Assembly: GCA_016630955.3 (NCBI GenBank)
Contig: CM049985.1
Coordinates: 1,302,001 to 1,366,000, forward strand
DNA length: 64,000 bases
Direction: 5' to 3'
Source of the DNA: Didymella arachidicola
Taxonomy: Eukaryota; Ascomycota; Dothideomycetes; Pleosporales; Didymellaceae
The position numbers and the translations under genes were made by a program. The notes under the pieces were generated by a model that was not told where the DNA came from, did not search any database, and worked only from the letters and a program-made list of their open reading frames with translations. This document shows positions 1 through 10,985 of the stretch, one piece after another. Every line of letters starts with the position of its first letter. Position 1 is the stretch's first letter.

Positions 1-6
1 GGCTGC

Positions 7-1537
7 TCAAAACCCATTGAACCCCATCAACACAGCAGCCCCAGCGCCCGCCAACCACGGCGCAGCAGTCGCCAACGGCATCGCGCCCCCAGTCGATGCC
101 GTCCGCCCTGCTCCCGTCACGGTAGGGTTGTTGACCCGGGGTCCGCCCGTGCCAACAGCGGCGGTAGACACGGCGTTGGCCACGACGCTAGCGCCGGGCA
201 CGCCTGACGCGCCAGACTGGATCTCCTGGACATTGGAGCTGGTGGCGTTGAATTTCGTCTGAGCGAGCGAGATCTCGTTGTTCTCGAGGTCGTAGACGAC
301 GTACGCGGAGCGCAGGAACGTGTCTCCGAGGACGGAGGTGCTGTCGCCGGCAGGGCTGATGCCGAAGATGCACACTGGCTGGCCGCGGTTCACGGCTGCC
401 GTGATGACGAGCTCGTTGTAAGGAACTGAGATGGTGACGCCGCTGAATCCAAACTCGAGGGAACCCTGCTGGTTGGCGAGGTCGCAGTCAACAAAGGCGG
501 CCTCCTGCCTGGAGTCGTACTGTGCGTTGAACTGCGTGTACAAGGCCGAGACGACGGCATTGGGCAGGTACATGAGCGAGGAACCAGAGTCGAGGAGAAC
601 AGCGACATTCGAGTTGGAGAAGAGCGACGTCTTGTTGCTGCCGACGCCCATGTCGGTGAGGGCGATGATGAACTCGGCGTAGGCACCCTGCTCCTGAATG
701 ATGGGTAGCGTGCTAAGCTGGCCACTGTACTTGTCCGTGTCAACACCGCCGAAGAGGATGCTGCCGGTCGAGGCATCCAGGTCGTTCAGCCACAAAGAGT
801 ATGCGTTTGCGTTGATAGTCTTGTCGTTCTTCAGCTTCTGCGGCAGGTTGGGATACTCGTCCAGTCCAAAGCGGTTCACCTGCACCTCATTGATCATGTA
901 CCCAATGCCCAGAATCCCCTCGGACGAAGTCGATGTGTATCCAATACCGAACTGCATGTCTTTTATTGTCTGGCCACCGAAGTGGAACGTGTCGGTCGCA
1001 TAGTCGCCGGAAGCGCCAGAGCCGTCAACATACGAGATGTTGAACGCATTGTTGACGAACTGGTAGGTCGACGACTTGTTCGCGTTGTACGCCCCTGAGT
1101 CGCCACACTGATTACCGCTCTCTGTGCATAGCTGCGAGTTGTACGAATTGACCCACAGATCGCTGCTCCCTGTGTCGATGTGCAGGCGAAAGGTCTGCTC
1201 TGGTGTGCCGAGTGTTGCGTTCGCATAGTAGAGTGTCTCTAGGTTGTCGAGTGTCTCCTGGACGGTGCCCTGCCTCCTGCGCAGCTGGTCGTGTGCCACG
1301 GGGTCGGGAACATTCCTGCGCTGGATGTCGAGGCCGACTACTCTGGGGTTCTGCTGCTTGTCAGCACAGGGCCAAGCAAGGGCAGGAATGCTGCGAGTCG
1401 CGGGTAAGGCGCCCCCGACGGGAGGATTCGCTTCGCAATTCCTGGAGAAGCCAAGACAAGCTTACCTCCCGTGGCGCGAGCTTGAGCGCAGCCGCCGACG
1501 ACACCAGCTGTGCAGCAACGAATGTCGAGTACTTCAT
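7..1537 (-). CDS. GPI-anchored pepsin-like aspartyl protease (yapsin/candidapepsin type)
   Basis: Secreted, cell-wall or membrane-bound aspartic endopeptidase. Two exons: exon 1 at 1466-1537 (24 codons, starting MKYSTF, a hydrophobic signal peptide) and exon 2 at 7-1353, joined across a GTAAGC...CAG intron in phase 0; about 472 aa. Both catalytic motifs are present: DTGSSDLW (Asp near residue 84) and DSGSS (Asp near 279). A basic RRRQ stretch just before the mature domain suggests propeptide cleavage. The C-terminus is Ser/Thr/Gly-rich and ends in a hydrophobic segment after a small-residue run, typical of GPI addition. The start lies upstream of the first long frame because only exon 1 supplies a Met and a signal peptide. 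Family assignment is firm; substrate specificity is not known. Confidence 0.9.
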
Positions 1538-2777
1538 GACGAGTCTTGGTATCGAGGATACTGGCCGGGCTGTCTATATGTAACGAGCGCCGGGTAAGAC
1601 GGCGGCCCGTGGAAATCTGACGCGCAACGGGTCGCAGTCGGACTCTGCGTGAGCCAGAGTATGCGTAGCAGGTTGCCAAATGCGTAACAATGAGTAGGGG
1701 TCTGAAATCGCGAGAGATAAATAAAGCGACGATGAAGCAGACAGTCAGGCAAGACAATGGTGAAGAATAGGCGCGGACGTGAGAGTAAAGTCTTGTTTGT
1801 GCAGGGGGGCGATCACCCAGTCACTCCAGTGATGACGACGCTCATCGAGGCTGGGCTGGCTTGGTAGATGCACTGCGCACGCTGCTCGGATGGTGCGGCT
1901 GCCTACGTAACCCAAATACTTAGCTGGCGCCAAACTGGCCAGTTTGGAAAGTGCAGCAGCCAGCAAAGCCAACTGGACACGGTGCAGCGCTGGTTCCTGG
2001 CCGGACGCATTGCATCGCCGTGGCGGTGCTCTCCCTTGAGACGTGATTTGCGAACGGACGGCCGTCGGCGTCTCAGCGCCTCGCTCGACCACGGGCGTGG
2101 TCTTTTGCGCTTTCTGCTCTTACAGATGGCGCCAATTCCGCCGGCGTGGCGCAGGCATGAAAGAGCCTGAGATAGGCACAATTGCAAATTCCGTGTCGCC
2201 TGACAGACGGCATTCGCAAGCGCACAAAGACAGCCGTTTGCCTTGTGACTGCTGCGTTGCGTGTGGGGTTGCGTATGCACTGCACACAACGCGCCCGGTG
2301 ATGGCAAGCCCCTTGTCATCATGGCCTCTTAAAACCGGCGCTTCCTGAGGTCCTCTACTGGCTAGTGCATGCTGGCGTCAAGAGTGAAGGCTGTGCATCG
2401 AGATGGAGGCCTCGATCAACCCGTGCGAAGCTTTCTGGAGCATGTGGCCGTGTGAGAGAAGCTTCCCAGGTGTGGCTTGCTCTGACATCTGACATTCAAG
2501 GAATGGGCAGTCGCTGTGGAGATGATTCATTCCGAGTTTGGACGCAGGTGTGAAACCAAAAGGGTGCTGATCTGGGGACCATGGACAAGCGCCAGAACCC
2601 TTGCGGGGCTTCTTCCCTTTCGGCGATGACGTTTTGTCAAGCTGCCGTTTCGGTCCATGGCTGAGCGCAAGGCTGCAGTAAAGTGGCTGCGCGTTAGTAA
2701 GCAGCTCTGCACGTGTCAGTCGCGTCGCGTCAACGCGTAGCTGCGGCCCCTCCAACAAAGTCGACCTTCAACATACC
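1538..2777. other. Intergenic, no gene seen
   Basis: About 1.2 kb between the divergent protease and RFC4. Short open frames on both strands have no recognisable motifs and no consistent splice structure. It presumably holds both promoters. Confidence 0.6.
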
Positions 2778-3889
2778 ATGTCCAAAGGCGAGTCATCCAA
2801 AGTAGCAGCCAGCAATGGCGTGCGGGCAAACCCCAATGCAGCCGGAGGTGCCAACTATGAGCTGCCATGGTACTTCGTCTCCCTCTCAACCTCACTATAC
2901 TTTCCTGACTTTCGAACAGGGTCGAGAAATACCGGCCCGTGTACCTCGACGATGTCGTTGGCAACACAGAGACGATCGAACGCCTCAAGATCATAGCAAA
3001 AGACGGAAACATGCCACACATGATCATCTCAGGCATGCCAGGTATCGGCAAAACCACATCGATTCTCTGCTTGGCACGACAATTACTGGGCGACGCCTAC
3101 AAGGAAGCTGTGCTCGAGCTCAATGCCTCCGACGAACGCGGTATCGACGTAGTACGGAATAGGATAAAAGGCTTTGCACAGAAGAAAGTCACGCTGCCCC
3201 CTGGCCGCCAGAAGCTCGTCATCCTCGACGAAGCAGACAGCATGACCAGCGGCGCCCAGCAAGCCCTCCGCCGAACCATGGAAATCTACAGCGCCACGAC
3301 CCGCTTCGCATTCGCCTGCAACCAGGCCAACAAAATTATCGAACCCCTCCAGTCCCGCTGCGCCATCCTGCGCTACGCCCGCCTCACAGATGCACAGGTC
3401 GTGCGCCGCATCATGCAAGTCTGCGAGGCCGAGAACGTGCAGTACTCCGACGACGGCATCGCAGCGCTCGTCTTCTCCGCTGAGGGCGACATGCGCCAGG
3501 CCATCAACAACCTGCAGTCCACATCCGCCGGCTTCGGTTTCGTGAACGGCGACAACGTATTCAGAGTCGTCGACAGCCCGCACCCCATCAAAGTGCAAGC
3601 GATGATCAAAGCGTGCCACGAGCAGCGGATCGACGACGCGATGACCACGCTGAAAGAGCTGTGGGATCTGGGGTATTCGTGTCACGATATCATCAGCACC
3701 ATGTTTAGAGTCACGAAGACGATTGATACGCTGAGTGAACATGCGAAGCTGGAGTTTATCAAGGAGATTGGGTTTACGCATATGCGCATCTTGGAGGGTG
3801 TGCAGACGCTGCTTCAGCTTAGTGGGTGTATTGCGAAGCTTTGCAAGATCAATATGCAGCCGCAGCTGTTCGCCATGCCCTCGAAATAG
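2778..3889 (+). CDS. RFC4: Replication factor C small subunit (yeast Rfc4 / human RFC2 orthologue)
   Basis: Subunit of the RFC clamp loader, which opens PCNA and loads it at primer-template junctions in the nucleus. Exon 1 is 2778-2869 and exon 2 is 2920-3889. The 50-nt intron splits a Trp codon and rebuilds the RFC signature ELPWVEKYRP. The protein is about 353 aa, close to the family length. Visible motifs are Walker A GMPGIGKT, Walker B VILDEADSM, the RFC box LNASDERGID, the arginine-finger SRC motif in LQSRCAILRY, and a helical C-terminal collar. The segment IAKDGNMPHMIISGMPGIGK matches the Rfc4/RFC2 branch rather than Rfc2, Rfc3 or Rfc5. No anomalies. Confidence 0.96.
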
Positions 3890-4580
3890 GGGGAAGAGAT
3901 GGATTTATATGCATTTAGCCTGGCGTTTGGGATGTTATGTACAAGGCTGGGACAAAAGAGATAGCCATGGAGATGCCAGCATGTACAATACGAGTCTGTC
4001 ACAGTGTGCGTTTGTCTTCTCATGTCCCTCTCCGCGTCTCTCCACCGCCGAACTCAACGCCTGCGCACAGGCAATCTTCCTCCGTGCGATTCTTATTCCT
4101 CCTCGTCTCCTCTCTTGGCCTCAGTGTCCTGTTGACCGCAGCAAACATGCACCAACCCCCCCTTTGAGCTGATTGACACATGATTTCGCGAGATTGTTCG
4201 CAGTGCGAAATCCGGTTTTAGAGAGCGCGTTTGGAATTTGTCTGGGGTGAGTGCCTTCTGTTCTGAAGACTTTTGTTTCATTTTAGCATTACCACGCCGA
4301 CACACCGTCGTGAATCATGTCTCCAGGAGCAAAAAGCTACAAATTCTGAAGCACAGGATGGCCGAGGAGTCCACCACTTCGCAGTTTTGGGGGCGTATGG
4401 GCGGACATCGTCCTTGAGCTGGTTACACCTGGCTTGTCATGAAGGAATCTGTTAGCCAGCATCACGTGCTCTGTTACATAATCATCTGTAGGGTGTATAT
4501 TCCCTCTTCCCCTCATTAGATAGGAAACAACCTAGTCCCTCTTTTCTACGCCTGGCCTCTGCCCGCACACAGAATCATTA
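3890..4580. other. Intergenic, no gene seen
   Basis: About 0.7 kb downstream of RFC4. It should include the RFC4 3' UTR. No convincing coding frame. Confidence 0.5.
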
Positions 4581-4599
4581 CGGAAAGATTCGCTTCAGT

Positions 4600-5460
4600 T
4601 CAGTATGACGAATTTGCAAACGCCTGGTTGTCCTACATCCTCCTCTGGACGCAACGATGGTGCGTGCTTATACCGCTGTGCTCACCTGAGACGAGCTCAG
4701 CCACAACGATCCTTGTGCAGCCCGATCCCGCACTCTTCCAGCCTGACCTCACATCTACTCCTAAGATCACTAACATCCAAGGTATATCGCGGCTGCAATA
4801 GGTACTGCGGTACCCTGATTTACCGCTTGTACTCTCTCAGTATTTTTCAACAAAGAGTACTAGTCGAGAATATGGGTTGTTCAAGAGGTAGTGTTGGCGC
4901 GGAGGTTCGCTTTGCAAAGCGGGTCTTTCGTGCTTGCAGGTGATGTGCTTCAAGATTTCGAACTCGCATCCCGGTTTCAACAACCAAGAGACAGCATTGA
5001 CTCTTCAGTACTCACATATGAGTTTCTGATGAATCTCACGACAAGCAAGGGAATGCAGATCTTGAAGGAACGAGCTGCATGGCAGTCTCAGACCGGGAAC
5101 AGTGGCATTGCAGATCTTATCTACCACTCCAGATATTCTTAATGCGCAGACACCCGCGGCCATGTCTATGCGCTGCTGTCTCTCAATGAATCGGCGTCGA
5201 GGAACGTTGTTCCTGACTACGAAGCAATTGCTTTCCAGCTATTCTCGAGGGTCAGCATGCATATCAAAGCGGAACACCAAAAAGGCGCGGAAACTCTGGA
5301 GAGCGAAAGACTCATATTGAATATAGCACGCGTTCTGCGTTTGGATATAAATTTTATGGGAGTGCAGGTCGCAAGGCGCGATATCGGGGTCGTAGTATCG
5401 CCGCAGAGCTCGATCTGGGCGATCAGAGAGATCCGAAACACATGGTATGGTGCATCCTGA
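4600..5460 (+). pseudogene. Decayed HET (heterokaryon-incompatibility) domain gene remnant
   Basis: In one frame from about 4891 the sequence reads through ordinary protein text, hits one TAA at 5140-5142, and continues in the same frame to 5460. Directly after the stop comes VYALLSLNESASRNVVPDY, the typical post-HET pattern (C.D.RD.VYALL....PDY). The text just before the stop (DLIYHSRYS) fits the residues that normally precede it. Upstream, 4600-4800 has coding-like pieces in other frames, but the catalogue N-terminal HET motifs are not recognisable. I infer a 5'-eroded, nonsense-mutated relic. HET proteins trigger cell death on fusion of unlike hyphae; this copy should be inactive. Confidence 0.6.
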
Positions 5461-6134
5461 TGAAGGGAATTCATCGAACGCCGCAAAGCGAGTAGAGAGG
5501 AGGAAGTCGAGAAGGTCTATGGATACTGGAGAAGGACTTTGAATACCGGAGAATGAGCGCTGCTTCCCGTAAAGGCAAAGAGTGAGGTGAGATAACCTTC
5601 TCGACTAATCAAATTGAAACACAATCCAACGACGACCCGTTCGGTACAGCTAGCACGCTACGAAGGACTTCGGGGCCAACTAGGCAGTGAACGGCGTTAA
5701 AAAAACCTTAGATTGTCCTCCAATAAGAGACCATGGACCTGGCGAGAGCTCGTGACAATGATAACAAACAAGACTAAATATTCTTCAAGTATGAGCTGCT
5801 GATGTCAAAAGTGATCCATAAGTCAGAATTTATATTCTCTCGAATGATGATCAAAAGTACAGATCCCTCAAATATGCAGCCATGATAGATCTGCTACGAG
5901 CAGCGATAAAAACTGTCTCGCTGAGTATTGAGCATGTGCGCTGGGTTGAGTATATCGAATAGGCATCATTGGCAAAGGTTCGAGCTTTCATCGTAAGGTA
6001 TTATCAGCGTGTATTTGACGATCTTTTGAAGCGAAACAGCTACATCAATCACTCACTCCCGTCTGCCCGCTTGCAGTTTTGCAGCTCGTCCTTCCTTTCA
6101 TGATGGTATGACATCTCGATCCCGTTGTTGATAT
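5461..6134. other. AT-richer intergenic, no gene seen
   Basis: No open frame of note. It is AT-richer than neighbouring genes and stop-dense in all frames. It may be further erosion of the HET-gene neighbourhood. Confidence 0.4.
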
Positions 6135-7566
6135 TCAATCAGTCTGTGCAAGCTCAAGCTGCAGCCCAGCGTTCCTCAAAGTCTCACCAAACGTTTCCTC
6201 GGCGGGGGTTACCGTGTCACCATAGGGGATGGGGGGATGCCATGGTGATTCCGAGTACTGACGAAAGTTGAGGCGAACCTTTTTGAGGTTCGGAAACTCG
6301 CCTTGGTTCTTGAGGTCTGCTAAAAGTTCCATTGCTACTGGAACACCGTTTGTTGGTGCTATGAAGCACAAGTCGAGTAAAGAAACCACACTGCCAAGGC
6401 ATCCTCAGTTCCTTGAGGTTGCTAAACTGTGCAGTACGAGGCAAGAGGCTTGGTCGCATCGGGAAGAGTGCGAGATCTCGAAGGGATTGCAGTGAGTCCC
6501 TCAGCAAGTCGATATTGCGATCTTCTGAGTACTTTTCTTCTCGATCTTCTGTCATGTCTCCCAGTGCAGGTCTGTATCGGAATGAGCCAAGTCGTTGTCC
6601 AGAGAGTATGGCTTGTAGCAGCGTAGGACTAATTTCAGACTCAAAAGCGAAGAAATGCTGGAGCCTCTTCTCTGACAAGACATTCTTGACATGGCGAGAT
6701 ATCTTAGGGTAGACGTTCGACATGAACAGATATTCGAGGCATGGTACTAATTCCAGGAAGGCCGCATTCATGGTATGGAGAGACCGCCCGTCTTTGTGCG
6801 GATGTCCGTGGATGCGAAGTTCGCAGAGTCGACGTAGAGCAGATGCGGACGGCTCGAGAAAGTGGTACCAGTCGAGAATCGGGTATGGAGGCATACCGTC
6901 GACGCAGAGTGTGCACAGACCCGGGAGGAGAGCTAGCATCAGAACTACCTGTGCATCTTCGACGTTGTGTCTCAAAAGGCGCACAAAATCTTCGGCATTA
7001 GCGAGAGTAGAGCCCATCGTTGCGCTCTTCTGAAGCGTAGGCATGAAAGAGGACACTGGCGGCGAGATGAGGCCTATTTTGACAGCAGTCTCTTCGAAGA
7101 GCCTGAGTGGCTCCGTCACTTTCTTCCCCGACCCGGTCTTTGAAATGAACTCAGGCCCAGTGCGACTCGCGTCACGTCTGTCACTATCCCGAGCCATGAC
7201 CACGCCTGCCCAAGGGATACCCGTGGCTGACTCCCACTCAGATCGCCAACCACGGATGTCAAGTACCTTCACCATGGCAGCAAGCTCTGGAGACTCGCAC
7301 AGGGTGCGTAAGAACAAGTGGTGTGGTTTCTTGGAGGGCGCTTCCCGGTTGACATAGCTGGCGTACAAAGCTTGGGAAGCACTGTTCTTCGTTGCCTTGC
7401 AGGTCGATACCATCGCGCTAAGAGTCTTTTGATCCAGATATGTCATGATCGCGTCTAATAAATCGACAGGGAGGTAGCACAGACCCAGCGGCTCAATTTG
7501 CAGTGCAGCTACAGCTAGGTTGCTCAGGTCATCAGCAAGGCTTTCGCCCAGCTGCGGCTCGGCCAT
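6135..7566 (-). CDS. F-box protein, with a reading-frame break near its 3' end
   Basis: Residues about 28-70 form an F-box (core LPVDLLDAIMTYLDQKTLSA), the Skp1-binding domain of SCF ubiquitin ligases. The rest resembles fungal F-box proteins of unknown substrate, ending in a leucine-rich stretch. The frame from the ATG at 7566 runs to 6217, but its last ~60 residues look wrong. From about 6390 a different frame gives better protein (SLLDLCFIAPTNG, then ADLKNQGEFPNLKKVRLNF) ending at 6135. The two frames meet within a few bases at the TGTGGTTTC stretch (about 6386-6395). There is no room for an intron, so one base is gained or lost there. It is either a true late frameshift or an assembly error. 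Confidence 0.7.
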
Positions 7567-8414
7567 GTCGTCGCTGTATCTTTGTTATCAGCGACGCTCT
7601 AGCTCTTGGTTTAGCAGCTCACATTATCTCGAGCGGAGTTGAGACAAGTTTGTGCGTGTGTGGTCGCAGGCAGATTAGCGAACAACAAACAAACAAACAA
7701 CGCGGGTAGGCGCGCTGCGTGACCCTGTGATGAGCTAGAACTTTCTAGACAAAGTCGACAGCGTTATGGCTGAGGTGAAGGCAGCTGCGGCCCGCGGACC
7801 ACAAACGCAGCGCCCGCTAATACTAGATCTCTGCCGCTAATTTTGAACCTTCAAATCGTCATACTATGAGCGAAGGAAATGTGATAGGCTTTTGCAGAGG
7901 ATATGCTCGACTGGGAGACGGCCGTATCTCGTAAATACTCAATCGAGTATTCTGAAAATCTTATACTTACGTAAGTGATGCTGATATGACTGCATCTCTA
8001 TTAAGAACTTTGACCCAGAACTTTATGTTCTTGGGCCTCTGTCAAACATGATTTGATAAAGTGTGGTCAGCATGAAGATGATTCACTCTAATCCAATCGC
8101 TCCAAACTCCGACAATCCTTCACGACACTGCACCATATACATCCAGTGCTGAGAAACGCTTCTCTACTGGAACATACATACAAGATATAGCCATCTATTC
8201 TGTCAAAGGGGGTGTAATTTCTAACTGTAGCGTTACATCACACCAAATGAAGTGATTCGGCGTGCATCGCGATCTATCCGTGAGACCTCGGGAAGATCTA
8301 CAAGTGCTTACCTATGTGGCGTCAGAGAGACCTGCTACCAAATTTACGGGTATAAGACCCTTGATCTCACTATAATCCTCTGCGAAATGTGAACCACTCT
8401 GAAACCCCAGCAAG
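7567..8414. other. Intergenic, divergent promoter region
   Basis: About 0.85 kb between the divergent F-box and methyltransferase genes. No gene-like frame seen. Confidence 0.5.
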
Positions 8415-9263
8415 ATGTCTCAGAGGTACGATGCAACCTGGTCTGATGCCGCCAAGCAGTACGGAGGTACCATAGGAGCTATCAGCTCTCAAGCTGCTAT
8501 CGAACTCACAGACATGGCAACGATCCTCAACAGTTTCGCTCAAGAAAGTCGTGTCCTCGACGTTGGCTGTGGTCCCGGAGCGGTCACCCTTGCACTGCTT
8601 GCCCGGAACCCTGCCACAACAATCGAGGCCATCGACACAGCGCCTAAGATGCTGGAAGATTTGAAATCCAACGTCAGAAACACCGGCATACCAACACCAA
8701 AAGTCACCACACAAGAGGTCGACATCCTCAATCTATCCACCACGTACGAACCCAGCACATTCTCCCACATCTTCGCCGGTTTCGTCCTGCATGTCGCAGC
8801 AAAAAGTTTCACCACAAGCGTCCGCGACATGATCCATGTTCTTGCACCTAATGGCGTACTCGCAATTGCAACATTCACACCTCACTCTGACCCATACACG
8901 ATCTGGGACCGAGTATGCCGCATCCACGACCCATCCTTCTCACCGCCAAACTTCGCTCCTGACCCCAAAGCCTGGACGACTCCCGGCCAGGTCGCAGCAG
9001 GCATGCAGACTGCAGGACTCGTTGAGATTAAGAGCGTGATTCGGCGCGCGCCGTTCCCGTTGCAAGGTGTAGATCCGTGGGCGGATTTCTTCTTTGATGG
9101 GAGGAACCCAGCGAGTGAAGCTATCATACGGCCATTCTTCGAGACGCACGACGTAAGCAAGAAGGAAGTGAAGGAGACGTTCAAGCAAGTGATTCACGAT
9201 GAGTGGGACGGAGGGAGGAATATACTGATGGAATTTGTGCTTGCTGTGGGCAGGAAGCCGTAA
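8415..9263 (+). CDS. Class I SAM-dependent methyltransferase
   Basis: Single-exon gene for a 282-aa protein with a Rossmann-like fold. Motif I is VLDVGCGPGAVTLAL (about residues 45-59), the SAM-binding glycine loop. The acidic motif II follows in TIEAIDTAPKML, and a post-motif region reads HIFAGFVLHV. The layout matches the UbiE/Methyltransf_11-25 group that acts on small molecules. The substrate cannot be read from sequence. It stands alone, flanked by intergenic DNA, with no adjacent biosynthetic genes that would place it in a secondary-metabolite cluster. No signal peptide, so probably cytosolic. Confidence 0.88.
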   Translation: MSQRYDATWSDAAKQYGGTIGAISSQAAIELTDMATILNSFAQESRVLDVGCGPGAVTLALLARNPATTIEAIDTAPKMLEDLKSNVRNTGIPTPKVTTQEVDILNLSTTYEPSTFSHIFAGFVLHVAAKSFTTSVRDMIHVLAPNGVLAIATFTPHSDPYTIWDRVCRIHDPSFSPPNFAPDPKAWTTPGQVAAGMQTAGLVEIKSVIRRAPFPLQGVDPWADFFFDGRNPASEAIIRPFFETHDVSKKEVKETFKQVIHDEWDGGRNILMEFVLAVGRKP

Positions 9264-9990
9264 ATCACGTCGTTTTGCGATATTGTATGGACGCTTGTTC
9301 CTATTTCGTGATGTTTCCGGTCAAAGAAGTTGTATTTAGGCTGCTTAGGTACGGATACTTCTCGGCGATGTTCTAAGGAGGTGAACGTTGGACAGCTCCC
9401 GCATTCCTCACGCATGTCTCGGCTTTTGTAGTACACGAGCTTTCGGTGCGTTGACTTCGTGGACTTGGAGGCTTGGTGTTTTAATTCAGAATTTGAAAAA
9501 TATCTTGGCTGCAGGTGAAGGAGGGCCACGGAATCTTCCAGTCGTATCCATGATACAACTGGTGAAGCAAAAAATCAAGAACTGTCCTAACTCGAAACCA
9601 AGGTCTCATCGAAGCCAAAAATATCTAACACTGCTGATCGTCTCATGGGGTGACTTAACCAGCCACCATCAGTCGTCCGTCACAGCAGTTGTTTCGTTAG
9701 ATGAAAATCTATCTAATCTTCGTATTCATATACACTTATGATACAACAAGTGAAGTAAGAGTCTGCTAGGTTACAATCGTGATCAATCTGACATTGGATC
9801 AATCGTATCAACCCCATGATTATGGAAGGCCGGACTGCAAGCGTAGACGATATGGTATCTGATTTGGACAAACGATGCAATACGTAGGTATCTTGCGCCG
9901 AGAATGCCGCGCCAAACTCCTCTAAGATGCAAAGCAATGCTGGGCTTTCTTCCTTAACGTGTCAACATAATATTATGGCCAGGTAGCCCA
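9264..9990. other. Intergenic, no gene seen
   Basis: Convergent 3' ends of the methyltransferase and the LicD-like gene. No convincing coding sequence. Confidence 0.5.
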
Positions 9991-10985
9991 CTACGCCACC
10001 TGCGCCTGTTCGACTACCTTCTTCTTTTCCTCTTCTTCTTTTTTTCTTCTCTCTTCTTCCTCTTGCCTCATCGTCTCCTCTGTCTTCTCCCATACTTTCG
10101 CACTGGGGTTCCACTCGTGTCCATTAAACTGAGTGTTGACCAACGCGCTATCTTGATACTCGTCTGTGAGGATCTTGTCGTAGCTGTACGGGACCTTCGC
10201 CATAACACCTTCGAACACGGTCTCGCGCAGAGGATAAATCTCGTCCGTACGGTAGCGGTGGTAATTTTTGCAACTCCAGATACCCGGTTGTTTGTCAGGA
10301 TGTGTTTCTGAAAGGCCGGTGATGTCAATGAACAGGCCGTTGCGGATGTCGATCCAGCGTGCATCGATGATGTTTAGGCCGTCGCCTCGTTCGCGTTGCC
10401 AGATCCAAGGATTGACATCCAGTAGGAAAGTGCGCTTCACTTGTCCATCTTCGGAGGTGTATGAGTACTTGGTCTGGTTGTAGGCTTCGCCGAGGTGGTG
10501 GAGCGTCGCGCCGCTGACCTGGGTATCGAGATCGAAGTCCCATGGCAAACGCTGTCAAGGTTAGCACGAGGCGAAAAGCGCAGCGGATGCAGCATACCTG
10601 TCCGTTCCACCACCAGCCTAACAAAGTCCCGTGTGCTATCCATGTGTCGAGATCATTTGAACGGAAGAAGTCCAGGTACGCGCGTACCATGTGCTGTTGT
10701 GTGTCCCTTCGCTCTTCATCGGAGACCACACCATGGAAATAGCGCTGATCATAGTGGCCGAGCGTATTATCGCCTCTGCGAAAGTATGAGTGATCTGACT
10801 GTGACCTCGCAAAGTCTTGGTGTGACTTACCCGGGCTCATGAAAATACTTGCCATCCCCAGCTCTTCGCATAATCTCGTTGTTCGACTCTCCTAGTGTCT
10901 CCGCTAAGCTCTCTGAGTTGGATGTTGGTGCTGCTAGTGTTGTCGCGGAGAGTGCAACCACGACAGTACATATTGACAGTCTCAT
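9991..10985 (-). CDS. Secreted LicD/Mnn4-family protein (phosphoryl-transfer to glycans)
   Basis: Three exons by hand splicing: 10831-10985, 10598-10775 and 9991-10551, with GTAAGT and GTATGC donors; about 297 aa. It begins with a clear signal peptide (MRLSICTVVVALSATTLAAP). The LicD signature is intact: HGTLLGWWWNGQ (about 100-111) followed by the acidic PWDFDLD motif, the metal-binding core shared with fungal Mnn4, which is needed for mannosyl-phosphate addition to glycans. It is far shorter than yeast Mnn4 and lacks a membrane anchor other than the signal. The C-terminus is a Glu/Lys-rich tail from a polypurine tract, also a feature of Mnn4. Likely a Golgi or secreted glycan-modifying protein; the exact donor is unknown. 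Confidence 0.86.

Noticed and set aside
10325..10855. 176-codon frame starting MASIFMSPGK
   Set aside because: It is intron 1 plus exon 2 of the LicD-like gene read unspliced; the spliced start at 10985 has the signal peptide.
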